This document shows positions 7,265 through 16,692 of a DNA stretch of 49,126 nt, in pieces (the stretch's first letter is position 1; each line of letters starts with the position of its first letter). Under the pieces are notes generated by a model. The model worked only from the letters and a program-made list of their open reading frames with translations. It made no database searches and was not told the DNA's origin. A program made the translations under genes and the position numbers. Origin of the DNA: Spirochaetia bacterium UBA5763 (GTDB lineage Bacteria; Spirochaetota; UBA4802; UBA5550); the NCBI GenBank assembly GCA_002418835.1, contig DIEX01000005.1:1-49126 (forward strand). The letters run 5' to 3'.

Positions 7265-8314
7265 ATGGGAGACGGCTCCTTATCACAAGACGAAATTGAT
7301 GCTCTGCTGCAGGGTGCTGATGATATAGTCTCAGGTCCTGAACCGTCTATGGGCTTTGATGCTCCCCCGTCCAGGGGCGGTTCCTCTTTTACTCCTGGAG
7401 AGCAGAACAATATTAAAAACATTGTCAATTCGGCAATATCTCTTGTTGCTCCATCACTCAGCGGGTACCTCGGGGGGAGAAACCTTGTTTTTTCCAATCC
7501 GGTTGTTGAAGCGAAAACCCAGGATTCTGTTAAGAATGATTTCCGCGGCAGGTACGTTCAGGTTGCCATAAATTATACAGGTTCAGTTTCAGGTAAGAAT
7601 CTGGTTATATTCAATTATCGTGATGCAGGGATAATCTCATCGCTCATGATGGGTGATGAGACAGGAACTCCCCCTGCTGAGATTACTGATGCTCACCAGA
7701 GTACAATACAGGAATTTACCAATCAGCTTATTTCATCTCTTGCCACGCAGTTCAGCGGCAAGGTGGGCGGCGGAATAAGTACAACACCGGCTGTGGTTTC
7801 TGTTGCAGGGAATTCTGCCGAGCTTCAGCTTCCGGCAGGTGAAGTTGTCAAGATAACTTATGATATGGTTATCGACGGTGTGATGAGCTCCAAACTGTAC
7901 CATATAATAGATGCAGGTATTGCCGGTACTTTAGGTTCAATCGGTGCTCCGCAGCCGCAGCAGCAGTCGCAGTATCAGTACCAGACTCCGCAGGCGCAGA
8001 TAAGCTCTGTACGCTTTCCGCAGATGGGTGAAAGCATAACAACAGGGGGGTATGGTGATATAACCCTGCTCCTTGATGTTGAGATGACAATGACAGTTGA
8101 GCTTGGCCGTACAACCAAGCTTGTAAAGGATATACTCGGTCTTGGTGAAGGTTCAATTATCGAACTGGATAAACTGGCTGGTGAACCTGTTGACCTCCTT
8201 GTTAACGGGAAGCTTATAGCCAAGGGAGAGGTTGTTGTTATCGATGAAAATTTCGGTGTCCGGGTCACAGATATTGTGAGTCAGGATGAGAGATTCAAAT
8301 CAGTAAACAGATAA
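7265..8314 (+). CDS. fliY: Flagellar motor switch protein FliY (FliN family)
   Basis: C-ring protein of 349 residues. It begins with the CheY-P-binding peptide type LSQDEIDALLQ (about 5-15). A CheC/FliY-like middle follows; its clear E-x2-N phosphatase-type motif is TIQEFTNQ, while the equivalent first motif (IKNIVNS) lacks the acidic residue. After a Q/P-rich linker comes a single SpoA (FliN) domain at about 258-340. FliM would have the same order but its middle domain opens differently, so FliY is preferred. AGGGAAG precedes the ATG. A partner FliM must be encoded elsewhere if the motor is of the usual kind. Confidence 0.88.
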   Translation: MGDGSLSQDEIDALLQGADDIVSGPEPSMGFDAPPSRGGSSFTPGEQNNIKNIVNSAISLVAPSLSGYLGGRNLVFSNPVVEAKTQDSVKNDFRGRYVQVAINYTGSVSGKNLVIFNYRDAGIISSLMMGDETGTPPAEITDAHQSTIQEFTNQLISSLATQFSGKVGGGISTTPAVVSVAGNSAELQLPAGEVVKITYDMVIDGVMSSKLYHIIDAGIAGTLGSIGAPQPQQQSQYQYQTPQAQISSVRFPQMGESITTGGYGDITLLLDVEMTMTVELGRTTKLVKDILGLGEGSIIELDKLAGEPVDLLVNGKLIAKGEVVVIDENFGVRVTDIVSQDERFKSVNR

Positions 8315-8390
8315 TTTTCACAGGTATCCGTAAAGACTTTTCTTAAATTGTAATAATCATTTATTATTTTGTTTTGCAGGGAAAATTTTT

Positions 8391-9182
8391 GTGTTAAACT
8401 GGAAAAATATGAGACATAATTCATCACTATCTTATCGTTCAGATATAAAATCTACTTTAGCCTTTTTCACCGGGATTTTTCCTGTGTTACTGCTTTCAGC
8501 TCTTCTTTTCCTGTATGCGGCTCCATTATATTCGCAGCAGAACGGAAATCAGAATGCACAGAATAACACGGTGAATAACACACAGAACAATACGCAGAAC
8601 AATACACAGGCCGAAGAGAAAGTCCCGGGGCAGGGTTTTGAAGACCAGGATTTCGGGCCGCAGGTTGAGGAGGAGTCTGTTATCTGGATGATATTCAAGA
8701 CTCTTATTGTTCTGGGGCTTTTTGTGGGCGGCTTTTATATGTTTTACAAGTTTGTGACACAGAAAGCCGGTCTCCAGTTATCGGGGCATGAAGCAATCAA
8801 GATACTTTCAATGGTTCCGGTTGGGCCTAACAGATCACTGCAGCTTATTGATGTGGCGGGTAAAGTTTACCTGCTCGGCATTTCCGAAAGCGGTATCAGT
8901 ATGCTTACAGAGATTAAGGATAAGGAGGAGATCGACAGGATCAGGCTTCTCAGTTCAAGGTCAACTCCGGTTAAGGATCTCACTTTCCAGGATTTTATTT
9001 CTGACCAGGTGGGATGGGTAGTAGACCGTTTCCATGATGTTAAGGATAAGATAAGTGAACGGAGAGACCACAGCAGCGGTAAAGCGAAAGTACAGGAAAT
9101 TTCTTCAAAAGATTTTGATATGAGCTACCTGGATAAACAGAAGAAGAGACTGAAAACAATAAATGAAGAAGATGAAGAATAG
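8391..9182 (+). CDS. fliO: Flagellar export apparatus protein FliO
   Basis: Membrane protein that helps assemble the FliP pore of the flagellar export gate. The 263-residue product has a hydrophobic signal-like segment at about 26-48, a short N/Q/T-rich stretch with repeated NNTQ units, a second membrane segment at about 96-117 and a cytoplasmic FliO/FliZ domain (GHEAIKILSMVPVGPNRSLQLI). It starts at GTG with CAGGG upstream. The C-terminus overlaps fliP by 20 bases. Longer than many FliO proteins because of the N-terminal extension. Confidence 0.85.
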   Translation: MLNWKNMRHNSSLSYRSDIKSTLAFFTGIFPVLLLSALLFLYAAPLYSQQNGNQNAQNNTVNNTQNNTQNNTQAEEKVPGQGFEDQDFGPQVEEESVIWMIFKTLIVLGLFVGGFYMFYKFVTQKAGLQLSGHEAIKILSMVPVGPNRSLQLIDVAGKVYLLGISESGISMLTEIKDKEEIDRIRLLSSRSTPVKDLTFQDFISDQVGWVVDRFHDVKDKISERRDHSSGKAKVQEISSKDFDMSYLDKQKKRLKTINEEDEE

Positions 9183-9939
9183 AAAGTATTTTTACATTTT
9201 TATAACAGCTCTTGTAATGATCCCGGCTGCGCTTTTTGCACAGAATGTCGGCGGGGTCAATATGCCGATCCCTAAAATTGCTTTTAACATAAGTGAAGCA
9301 ACGGGGCCAAAGGATGTTGCGCTCAGTCTGCAGATTCTCTTTCTGCTCTCTATACTGACACTGGCACCATCAATTATAATTATGATGACCGCATTTACCA
9401 GGGTCGTGATTGTACTTGATTTCGTTAAACGTGCTCTCTCCCTGCAGCAGATGCCCCCTAACCAGGTAATAGTTGGACTTTCGCTTTTCCTTACATTTTT
9501 TATAATGGCTCCCACTCTTACAGAAATGAACGATAAGGCTCTTCAGCCTTACCTCAACGGGAAGATATCCAATCAGCAGTTTTTTGACCGGAGTATGGAG
9601 CCCATGAGGGAGTTCATGTTTAAACAGACAAGAGAGAAGGATATTGCTCTCTTTGTAAAACTTTCTAAAATTGAAAAACCTAAATCAAGAAAGGATATAC
9701 CCTCTTACTGCCTGATACCTGCTTTCATGATAAGCGAACTCCGCATAGCATTTGAAATAGGTATTTTTCTTTTTCTTCCTTTTATTGTAATAGATATGAT
9801 CATTGCAAGTGCACTTATGGCAATGGGTATGATTATGCTCCCCCCTGTTATGATCTCTCTACCGTTTAAGCTGATTTTATTTATCCTTGTTGATGGATGG
9901 AACCTGCTCGTTTACGAGCTTGTGAGATCTTTCAGATAA
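9163..9939 (+). CDS. fliP: Flagellar export gate protein FliP
   Basis: Core component of the FliPQR export gate. The 258 residues include a cleavable-type N-terminal signal, and the family hallmarks TRVVIVLDFVKRAL, QMPPNQVIVGL and the C-terminal membrane pair ending in LILFILVDGWNLL. The first of two near ATGs (9163, 9172) is given; both lie in the fliO tail and the choice is uncertain. Tight spacing to fliQ (16 bases). Confidence 0.96.
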   Translation: MKKMKNRKYFYIFITALVMIPAALFAQNVGGVNMPIPKIAFNISEATGPKDVALSLQILFLLSILTLAPSIIIMMTAFTRVVIVLDFVKRALSLQQMPPNQVIVGLSLFLTFFIMAPTLTEMNDKALQPYLNGKISNQQFFDRSMEPMREFMFKQTREKDIALFVKLSKIEKPKSRKDIPSYCLIPAFMISELRIAFEIGIFLFLPFIVIDMIIASALMAMGMIMLPPVMISLPFKLILFILVDGWNLLVYELVRSFR

Positions 9940-9955
9940 TTGATGGAGGAATTCC

Positions 9956-10228
9956 GTGACCGATCTGCTTGTAATTAAAATAATGAGAGAATCGCTGATG
10001 ACGGTGCTCATTGTTTCAGCGCCCATTCTCGGTGTAGGTATGTTCGTGGGGCTTGTCATATCAATTATTCAGACAACCACATCCATACAGGAGCAGACAC
10101 TGACATTTGTACCTAAAATTATAGCAATATTTCTGACTATTATTCTGCTGGGCTCATGGATGATACGGGTCCTTGTAAATTATACAAATAATATATTTAT
10201 GCTCATCGAAAAGATCGGAGTAGGGTGA
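9956..10228 (+). CDS. fliQ: Flagellar export gate protein FliQ
   Basis: A 90-residue, two-helix membrane protein of the FliPQR gate, with the conserved first-helix pattern SAPILGVGMFVGLVISI and IQTTTSIQEQTLTFVPK. The GTG start is preceded by GGAGGA at 5 bases. Length and position between fliP and fliR are standard. Confidence 0.96.
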   Translation: MTDLLVIKIMRESLMTVLIVSAPILGVGMFVGLVISIIQTTTSIQEQTLTFVPKIIAIFLTIILLGSWMIRVLVNYTNNIFMLIEKIGVG

Positions 10229-10238
10229 GACGGGGTAT

Positions 10239-11018
10239 ATGGAATATTTCGTCACTAATTTTCAGGCGTTTCTCCTTGTTCTTGTAAGGATAAATGCAAT
10301 GATAATGATAGCCCCATTTTTTTCAAGTGGGGTTATTCCGTTCAGGATGAAGGCTATGCTTTCATTCTTTATCACTCTTGTTGTTTTTCCCGTAATTGCA
10401 GCAGGGACAATAAAGGTGCCTTCCAGCATGGGGCTTTATTATCTCATGGTACTTCAGGAGGCAATGATAGGGATTTTTATCGGGTTTCTGGTTTCAATTA
10501 TATTCACGGCTTTTCAGGTTTCTGGACAGTATTACGCGGCGCAGATCGGCTTTGGTATAAATGAGGTTTTTGATCCTCTGTCCCAGGTTTCTGTTCCTGT
10601 TATAGGCCAGTTAAAGAATTTTATCGGTATCCTTGTTTTTCTTATGATTAATGGCCACCATTTTATGATTGAGGCAGTCTGCCGTTCCTTCGAACTCGCT
10701 CCTTTATTCGGCGTGAGCAGGGGGGCAACAGGGGGGTATCTGAAGTTTATTTCGTACTCTTTCAGCGGAATGTTTATAGTGGCTTTAAAAATAGCTCTTC
10801 CGATAGTTGCTATCTCTTTTTTAATTACTGTTGCAATGGGGGTGCTGGCCAAGGCCGCGCCACAGATGAATATTATGATGCTCGGTTTTCCGTTTCAGAT
10901 TTTCGCAGCTTTTATACTTTTGATTGTTACAACACCTCTTATAATAAAAATTATGCAGGTTGGTATTGAAAGAAGTTTCAAAATGCTGACAAATGTGCTG
11001 CTGAACTGGCCGGGATAA
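10239..11018 (+). CDS. fliR: Flagellar export gate protein FliR
   Basis: Multi-pass inner-membrane member of the FliPQR gate, 259 residues with about six hydrophobic segments. Typical FliR signatures are seen: LVLVRINAMIMIAPFF near the N-terminus and GFGINEVFDP in the middle. Ten bases after fliQ and seven before flhB. Confidence 0.96.
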   Translation: MEYFVTNFQAFLLVLVRINAMIMIAPFFSSGVIPFRMKAMLSFFITLVVFPVIAAGTIKVPSSMGLYYLMVLQEAMIGIFIGFLVSIIFTAFQVSGQYYAAQIGFGINEVFDPLSQVSVPVIGQLKNFIGILVFLMINGHHFMIEAVCRSFELAPLFGVSRGATGGYLKFISYSFSGMFIVALKIALPIVAISFLITVAMGVLAKAAPQMNIMMLGFPFQIFAAFILLIVTTPLIIKIMQVGIERSFKMLTNVLLNWPG

Positions 11019-11025
11019 AGAATAG

Positions 11026-12183
11026 ATGATCGAATTTCTTGAAAAATATTATCTGGGCAGAGAAGAAATTTCTGAAGATTTCAGGCTGGATCTTCAGCTC
11101 TTCGCGGCAGAGGATGAAGGGCGGACAGAGGAGCCGACAGAGAAGAAGATTCGCGAGGCCAGGGAGAAAGGTCAGGTCGTAAAGACTATGGAGTACCCGC
11201 AGGCCGTTGTTGTGCTTGCGGGATGTTTTGTAATTTTTATCTTCAGTTCCTGGATGTACGATTCACTGGCGATGATTACAAAGTACTATTTTTCATCTTT
11301 TTCAAAATTCTCTTTCAGCGAGAGGAATATCAAAATTGAGTTACTCAAGCTTATACTGGAATCGGGGAAGCTCCTCTTTCCTGTTTTTATTGCGGCGAAT
11401 ATGGGAGCCATACTTGCAGAGATATCTCAGGTCGGTTTCCAGGTATCAACTCATCCCCTGAAACTCGACTGGAGTAAAATTAAATTTGATCCGGCCACCA
11501 TGATTAAGAAGATATTCTTCTCCAGGCAGGTGGCTGTTAATCTTGTGAAGTCTATTGTTAAGATTGTGGTTATAGCATTTGTTTCTTATCTGATTATAGC
11601 TAATGACTTTGAGGAGATACTTAAAACTCCGAATATATCGATAGCCCTTGCGATGAAGAATATATCGTTTATGGGATTTAAAATAATTGTCTGGAGCGCT
11701 GTTCTTCTTCTTGCGATTTCTGTCCCTGATTATTTTTTCCAGAAGCTGGAGTTTATGGAATCATTGAAGATGACAAAGCAGGAGATTAAAGAGGAATTTA
11801 AGGAAACCATGGGAGATCCCCATGTGCGTGCCAGGATGAGAGAGATGCAGCGGGATATACTTATGCGGAACATGATACGCGAAGTACCCAAAGCAGATGT
11901 GGTTGTAACTAATCCGACGCACTTTGCCGTGGCTCTCAAATATGACAGGCTGGTAATGGCAGCTCCCACTGTAATAGCCAAAGGGGCTGACAGTATGGCG
12001 CTCAAGATAAGAGAAATAGCAAGAGAAAACAGTATTGAAATAATAGAAAACCGCCCTCTTGCGCAGGAGATGTACAAGCGACTTGAGGTTGGTGATGTTA
12101 TACCGGAAGACCTTTTCCGTGCAGTATCGTTTATATATGCCGAACTGTACAAAAGAGAAAACCGGGTAAAAAGGGCAATTTAA
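11026..12183 (+). CDS. flhB: Flagellar export switch protein FlhB
   Basis: Export-gate protein that switches substrate specificity from rod/hook to filament. Of 385 residues, the motif RTEEPTEKKIREAREKGQV (33-51) precedes four membrane segments, and the cytoplasmic domain holds the self-cleavage site NPTH (296-299). An extra about 30 residues lies before the usual FlhB start; this extension is also known in spirochaete FlhB proteins. Part of the continuous fliP-flhA block. Confidence 0.96.
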   Translation: MIEFLEKYYLGREEISEDFRLDLQLFAAEDEGRTEEPTEKKIREAREKGQVVKTMEYPQAVVVLAGCFVIFIFSSWMYDSLAMITKYYFSSFSKFSFSERNIKIELLKLILESGKLLFPVFIAANMGAILAEISQVGFQVSTHPLKLDWSKIKFDPATMIKKIFFSRQVAVNLVKSIVKIVVIAFVSYLIIANDFEEILKTPNISIALAMKNISFMGFKIIVWSAVLLLAISVPDYFFQKLEFMESLKMTKQEIKEEFKETMGDPHVRARMREMQRDILMRNMIREVPKADVVVTNPTHFAVALKYDRLVMAAPTVIAKGADSMALKIREIARENSIEIIENRPLAQEMYKRLEVGDVIPEDLFRAVSFIYAELYKRENRVKRAI

Positions 12184-12197
12184 CAGGAGTTAGATGA

Positions 12198-14294
12198 ATG
12201 GCTGACGCAAAAGGTTTATCACTCTCGCCGGGCCAGAGGGCATGGATGCAGAAAACCGATATACTTATGGGTATCGGGGTTATTGCTGTTGTCATGATGT
12301 TGATCATACCTCTCCCCACTTTTCTGCTGGACTTTCTTCTCGCTGTCAGCATTATGATGGGGCTCCTTATTCTGATGATTGTCCTTTTCGTTCACAGGTC
12401 TTTTGATTTTTCCATTTTCCCGTCGCTGCTGCTTGTGACGACAGTATTCAGGCTGGCACTTAACGTCTCTTCCACCAGACTTATCCTTCTTGAAGGTGCT
12501 TCGTTTGACGGCAAAATTATCAGAACATTCGGTAACTTCGTTGTCGGAGGAAATTACGTTGTAGGTTTCATAATCTTTATCGTTCTCATAGCCGTACAGT
12601 TTATAGTAATAACAAAGGGTGCAACAAGAACAGCTGAAGTTGCAGCAAGGTTTACACTGGATGCAATGCCCGGTAAACAGATGAGCATCGACTCCGACCT
12701 GTCAAATGGACTTATTACCGAGGAAGCGGCAAAGCTGAGGCGTGAAGAGATCAGGAAAGAGGCTGACTTTTACGGGGCAATGGATGGTGCCTCTAAATTC
12801 GTCCAGGGGGACGTTAAGGTCGGTATTATTATTACAGTTATAAATATTCTGGGCGGATTTATTATAGGAATGGTGCAGAGGAATGAAACATTTGATGTTG
12901 CTCTGCGTACTTATACTCTTCTTTCTGTCGGTGATGGTCTTGTATCGCAGATTCCATCACTTCTTATTACAACCGCAACCGGTATAATTGTTACAAGGGC
13001 TGTTTCAAACGATAATTTCGGAGACCAGATTTCCCAGCAGCTCTCATCTCAGCCAAGGGCCCTGTATATTACTGCGGCAGCTCTGGCATCATCAATATTG
13101 ATTCCGGGTTTCCCGAAGATCTCCATGATTATTCTGGCCGGGGGGCTGGCCGGACTGGCATATCTCCTTACTCAGACCCAGGATGAGGAGAGAGAACACC
13201 GGGAGGTTGAAGCCAAACAGGCCGCAGCCAAAGACAGTAAGCCTGAATCGGTGCTTCCGCTCATCCAGATTGACCCCCTTGAAGTGGAGATCGGTTATAA
13301 TCTTATACCGCTTGTTGACCCTGAACAGGGGGGGACTCTTCTTGACAGGATTACAAACATAAGGCGCAGGAGCGCTCTTGACATGGGGCTCATTGTGCCC
13401 CCTATCCGTATCAGGGACAACATGGAACTTGAGCCGGAGATGTATTCCATACTTATCAAAGGTGTTGAGGTGGGACGCGGATTGCTTCAGGTCGGTAAAC
13501 TTATGGCAATGGATTCCGGTGATATATCTGAAAAAATCAGCGGTGTGGAATTTGTGGAACCTGTGTTTAACCTGAATGCCATCTGGGTTGAGCCCGATAA
13601 CAGAGACCTGGCGGAGAGCAGGGGGTACACTGTTGTTGACTGCCCCACTATCATTGCCACACATCTGACAGAGATAATCAGGCGACATGCTGATGAAATT
13701 CTCGGAAGGGAAGAGGTTAAGAAGCTCATTGATAATATCAGGGGTGACTATCCGGCAGTTGTTAAAGAGATTGAAGAGAAGATGAAGTACGGGGAAATTC
13801 AGAAAGTTCTCCAGAATCTTCTTCGTGAGCGTGTTTCAATCCGTAACATGGTCACAATACTGGAGACCCTTGCAACATACTACGACTTCACCACTGACAC
13901 AGGGATGCTCACAGAATATGTCAGGGGAGCGCTTGCAAGGCAGATAGCGGGAGTATTTACAAATGAAGATAATGTGCTCTCTGTAATAACAGTTGATCCG
14001 GAGATTGAAAGCGTAATCCGCAGTTCAATTCATGATGATCCTGTTGAGGGGAGGGTGCTTGGTATGGATCCCGATACTCACAATGCTGTTGTCAATGCTC
14101 TTCTGGACGCTTACCAGAGGGCAAGCAGAATGGGGTTTACACCGGTATATCTGGTATCTCCGCAGATACGGAGTGTAACTTTTGCGCTTCTTGAACGTGA
14201 GGTGCAGGCTCCGGCGGTTCTTGCATATAATGAGATTTCAAAGAATATAAAAGTAAATGTAGTGGTGTCAGCACTGATGCCTGCTACAGCATAA
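12198..14294 (+). CDS. flhA: Flagellar export ring protein FlhA
   Basis: Forms the nonameric ring that receives chaperone-substrate complexes and couples proton flow to export. The 698-residue length is normal. The N-terminal half has about eight membrane segments with the family motif region around FIVITKGATRTAEVAARFTL and DAMPGKQM; the C-terminal half is the cytoplasmic docking domain. ATG 12198 has AGGAG upstream. The last two thirds of the operon (flhF, flhG, fliA) follows after 60 bases that contain a small GGTGA/TCACC hairpin. Confidence 0.97.
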   Translation: MADAKGLSLSPGQRAWMQKTDILMGIGVIAVVMMLIIPLPTFLLDFLLAVSIMMGLLILMIVLFVHRSFDFSIFPSLLLVTTVFRLALNVSSTRLILLEGASFDGKIIRTFGNFVVGGNYVVGFIIFIVLIAVQFIVITKGATRTAEVAARFTLDAMPGKQMSIDSDLSNGLITEEAAKLRREEIRKEADFYGAMDGASKFVQGDVKVGIIITVINILGGFIIGMVQRNETFDVALRTYTLLSVGDGLVSQIPSLLITTATGIIVTRAVSNDNFGDQISQQLSSQPRALYITAAALASSILIPGFPKISMIILAGGLAGLAYLLTQTQDEEREHREVEAKQAAAKDSKPESVLPLIQIDPLEVEIGYNLIPLVDPEQGGTLLDRITNIRRRSALDMGLIVPPIRIRDNMELEPEMYSILIKGVEVGRGLLQVGKLMAMDSGDISEKISGVEFVEPVFNLNAIWVEPDNRDLAESRGYTVVDCPTIIATHLTEIIRRHADEILGREEVKKLIDNIRGDYPAVVKEIEEKMKYGEIQKVLQNLLRERVSIRNMVTILETLATYYDFTTDTGMLTEYVRGALARQIAGVFTNEDNVLSVITVDPEIESVIRSSIHDDPVEGRVLGMDPDTHNAVVNALLDAYQRASRMGFTPVYLVSPQIRSVTFALLEREVQAPAVLAYNEISKNIKVNVVVSALMPATA

Positions 14295-14354
14295 TAAAGG
14301 TGAAATAAATCACCATGCCAGCGAGAAAATATAAATTTCAGGGGAGTTAGAAAG

Positions 14355-15722
14355 ATGAAATACCTTAAAATTACTGCTGAGAACTACAATGAAGCCATGA
14401 AGAAGCTGAGGCTGGAACATGGCGATGAAGCAATACCTATCAGTCATAAGTATGTGAAGGAGGGGGGATTCTTCAATTCTAAATTTTTTGCGAAAGAGGT
14501 AGTTGAACTGACTGCGGCAGTTAAAGATAAGAGGCCTTTCCCCGGAAGTAATTTAACGGGCGCTGGCGCAAAAAAAAGCACCATTGATTTTACTGTAGAT
14601 GATAAAACAGATGGTGTTAAACTGGGGAAAGTACAGGATATACTGGACAGGGCTGCGAGCCAGAGAGAAGAGACAAAGGTTGAAGCAATCAACAGATCTA
14701 TTGACAGTCTTAATGACAGCCTTAACAGTTTGAAAACCCCGTCATATAATAAAGATGAAGAAGTAAGAAAACTTAATCCTGATACTCTGAGTCAGAAGAG
14801 TGCTGATAATTCATTAAAGACAAAAACATCATCTGTTGAAGAATCCGACCTTGTGAAGAATATTGAAAAAGAGGTCAATGATATCAAGAATGCCCTGAAC
14901 AGGCTCCTTGAAGGGCAGAAAACCGGGGATATCAGCTGCGAAGAGGATAGTCCGCTCTCCCCGTATAAAGAAATTCTTGCTTCAAATGATTTTGAACCTG
15001 AAGAGTGTGAATTCATAATAAAAGAAGTAAAAAACAGTATAAGTCGTGAGGATCTTAAAGATAAGTTTAAGATTGAAAAAAGCCTTAAGGACCTGATTAA
15101 AAACCGGATAGTAACAGCGGGCCCGATAAAAAAGGGGAACAGAAAGAAGATTGTTATGTTCATCGGGCCAACAGGTGTAGGTAAAACTACAACTATGGCA
15201 AAATTAGGCGCTATTCATTCTCTTAGAGAGGGGAGCAAGATCGCTTTTATCACAATAGATAACTATCGTATTGCCGCAACCGAGCAGCTTAAAAAATACG
15301 CTGAAATTATGAGGATTCCTATTCATGTTGTGAGCGATCAGAAGAGTTTCCGTGAGGTAATTGCTAAAGAAAAAGCTGATATTATCATGGTTGATACCTC
15401 CGGGAGAAGCCATAATAATGACCTTAAAATTGCTGAAATCAAGACATTTGCCGATAGTGTGGAATATGATTTTGAAAAAATACTGTGCGTAAGCGCTAAT
15501 ACAAAGAAAAAGGATTTGAACCAGATTTTTAAATCTTTTAATGTTATGCAGTTCGACAGTATAATAATTACCAAAGTTGATGAAACTTCTTATATTGGGA
15601 ATGTAATCAATGTTGCCGATAAGTATAATAAGCCTATATCGTATTTTACTGACGGTCAGGAAGTTCCAAACGATATTCACATAGCGGATGCGGATGAAAT
15701 AGCGGATCTGATGGTCAAATAA
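14355..15722 (+). CDS. flhF: Flagellar positioning GTPase FlhF
   Basis: SRP-type GTPase that marks where flagella are built. The 455 residues consist of a variable basic/coiled N-terminal region (about 1-190, starting MKYLKITAENYNEAMKKL), then an N domain and a G domain with GPTGVGKTTT (about 270-280), DTSGRS and TKVDET. GGGGAG stands before the ATG. It is followed by flhG, its regulator. In spirochaetes, FlhF helps place periplasmic flagella near the cell ends; that role is inferred here. Confidence 0.95.
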   Translation: MKYLKITAENYNEAMKKLRLEHGDEAIPISHKYVKEGGFFNSKFFAKEVVELTAAVKDKRPFPGSNLTGAGAKKSTIDFTVDDKTDGVKLGKVQDILDRAASQREETKVEAINRSIDSLNDSLNSLKTPSYNKDEEVRKLNPDTLSQKSADNSLKTKTSSVEESDLVKNIEKEVNDIKNALNRLLEGQKTGDISCEEDSPLSPYKEILASNDFEPEECEFIIKEVKNSISREDLKDKFKIEKSLKDLIKNRIVTAGPIKKGNRKKIVMFIGPTGVGKTTTMAKLGAIHSLREGSKIAFITIDNYRIAATEQLKKYAEIMRIPIHVVSDQKSFREVIAKEKADIIMVDTSGRSHNNDLKIAEIKTFADSVEYDFEKILCVSANTKKKDLNQIFKSFNVMQFDSIIITKVDETSYIGNVINVADKYNKPISYFTDGQEVPNDIHIADADEIADLMVK

Positions 15723-15751
15723 GCGGGCAACTAACAAATAGGAGGTTTGCT

Positions 15752-16627
15752 GTGGATCAGGCGGCAAATTTAAGGAGACTTGTTCTTGAGAAAAATATCG
15801 ATACACCGTCAACGACAAGAACTATTGTCATTTCCAGCGGCAAGGGGGGTGTTGGTAAAACAAGCCTTTCCGTGAGCCTTTCAATTGCTCTTGCGGAGGA
15901 TGGAAAATCAGTCACCCTGGTGGATGCTGACCTGGGGCTCGCAAACATAAATGTTATACTGGGCATTATCCCAAAATATAACCTTTATCATGTGATAAAA
16001 GGGAAAAAGAAGCTCAAGGATATAATTATTGAGGTGCCTGAAGGGATAAAAATAATTGCAGGAGCTTCGGGATTTCATCAGCTTGCCAACCTCGAACCTA
16101 AACAGAGGGAGGAGTTTATCAGTTCCATCGCTGAACTGGCTAACGATGATTATCTCATAGTTGATACAGGTGCAGGTATATCACAGAACGTACTGAGTTT
16201 CGTAATGGCTGCTGATGAGGTTATAGTGGTTACAACACCTGAGCCCACTGCAATTACAGACGCGTACGGCATTATCAAGGCAATTGCGTCACAGAGTACA
16301 GAAAAGCATATCAAGCTTATTGTTAATAAGGCTCAGTCAGTTGCTGAAGGTAAAAGAGTGGCGCAGAGGGTGATTAATATAGCGGGACAGTTCCTCAATA
16401 TAAAAGTTGAGGATCTCGGGTTTGTCTATGAAGATATCTGCGTGCCTAAATCGGTAAGAAACCAGAAGCCGTTCTATGTCAGTTATCCGAAATCAAAGGC
16501 TTCGGGCTGTGTAAAGGTGATTGCCGACAGGCTGAATAATAAGCAGGTAGAGTATGAAAGGGGTACAGGTATTACAACATTTATAAAAAATTTACTCGGC
16601 CAGTCAAATTCGGATAAGGATGAATAG
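15752..16627 (+). CDS. flhG: MinD-like flagellar number regulator FlhG
   Basis: Membrane-associated MinD-type ATPase that restrains flagellar number by stimulating FlhF GTPase. Its first residues, MDQAANLRRLV, match the DQAxxLR activator peptide known from FlhG proteins. The deviant Walker A SGKGGVGKTSL (about 28-38), DADLGLANINV and a C-terminal amphipathic-type segment are visible over 291 residues. The GTG start is supported by GGAGG 6 bases upstream and by the placement of that motif at the very N-terminus. Confidence 0.95.
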   Translation: MDQAANLRRLVLEKNIDTPSTTRTIVISSGKGGVGKTSLSVSLSIALAEDGKSVTLVDADLGLANINVILGIIPKYNLYHVIKGKKKLKDIIIEVPEGIKIIAGASGFHQLANLEPKQREEFISSIAELANDDYLIVDTGAGISQNVLSFVMAADEVIVVTTPEPTAITDAYGIIKAIASQSTEKHIKLIVNKAQSVAEGKRVAQRVINIAGQFLNIKVEDLGFVYEDICVPKSVRNQKPFYVSYPKSKASGCVKVIADRLNNKQVEYERGTGITTFIKNLLGQSNSDKDE

Positions 16628-16692
16628 AAAAAGGCTTGATTTGTTTTTTAAGATGAATAAATTAAAATGTGATATTTTGTTCTGGATAATAT

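Noticed and set aside
13092..13688. 198-codon open frame antisense to flhA
   Set aside because: It lies wholly inside a secure gene on the other strand, has no ribosome site and its composition (cysteine, histidine and proline rich) is that of a shadow frame.
14314..14350. 11-codon frame between flhA and flhF
   Set aside because: Too short, no conservation can be judged and no good ribosome site.
15204..15818. 204-codon frame antisense to flhF/flhG
   Set aside because: It crosses the junction of two conserved genes and shows no domain; treated as a chance frame.
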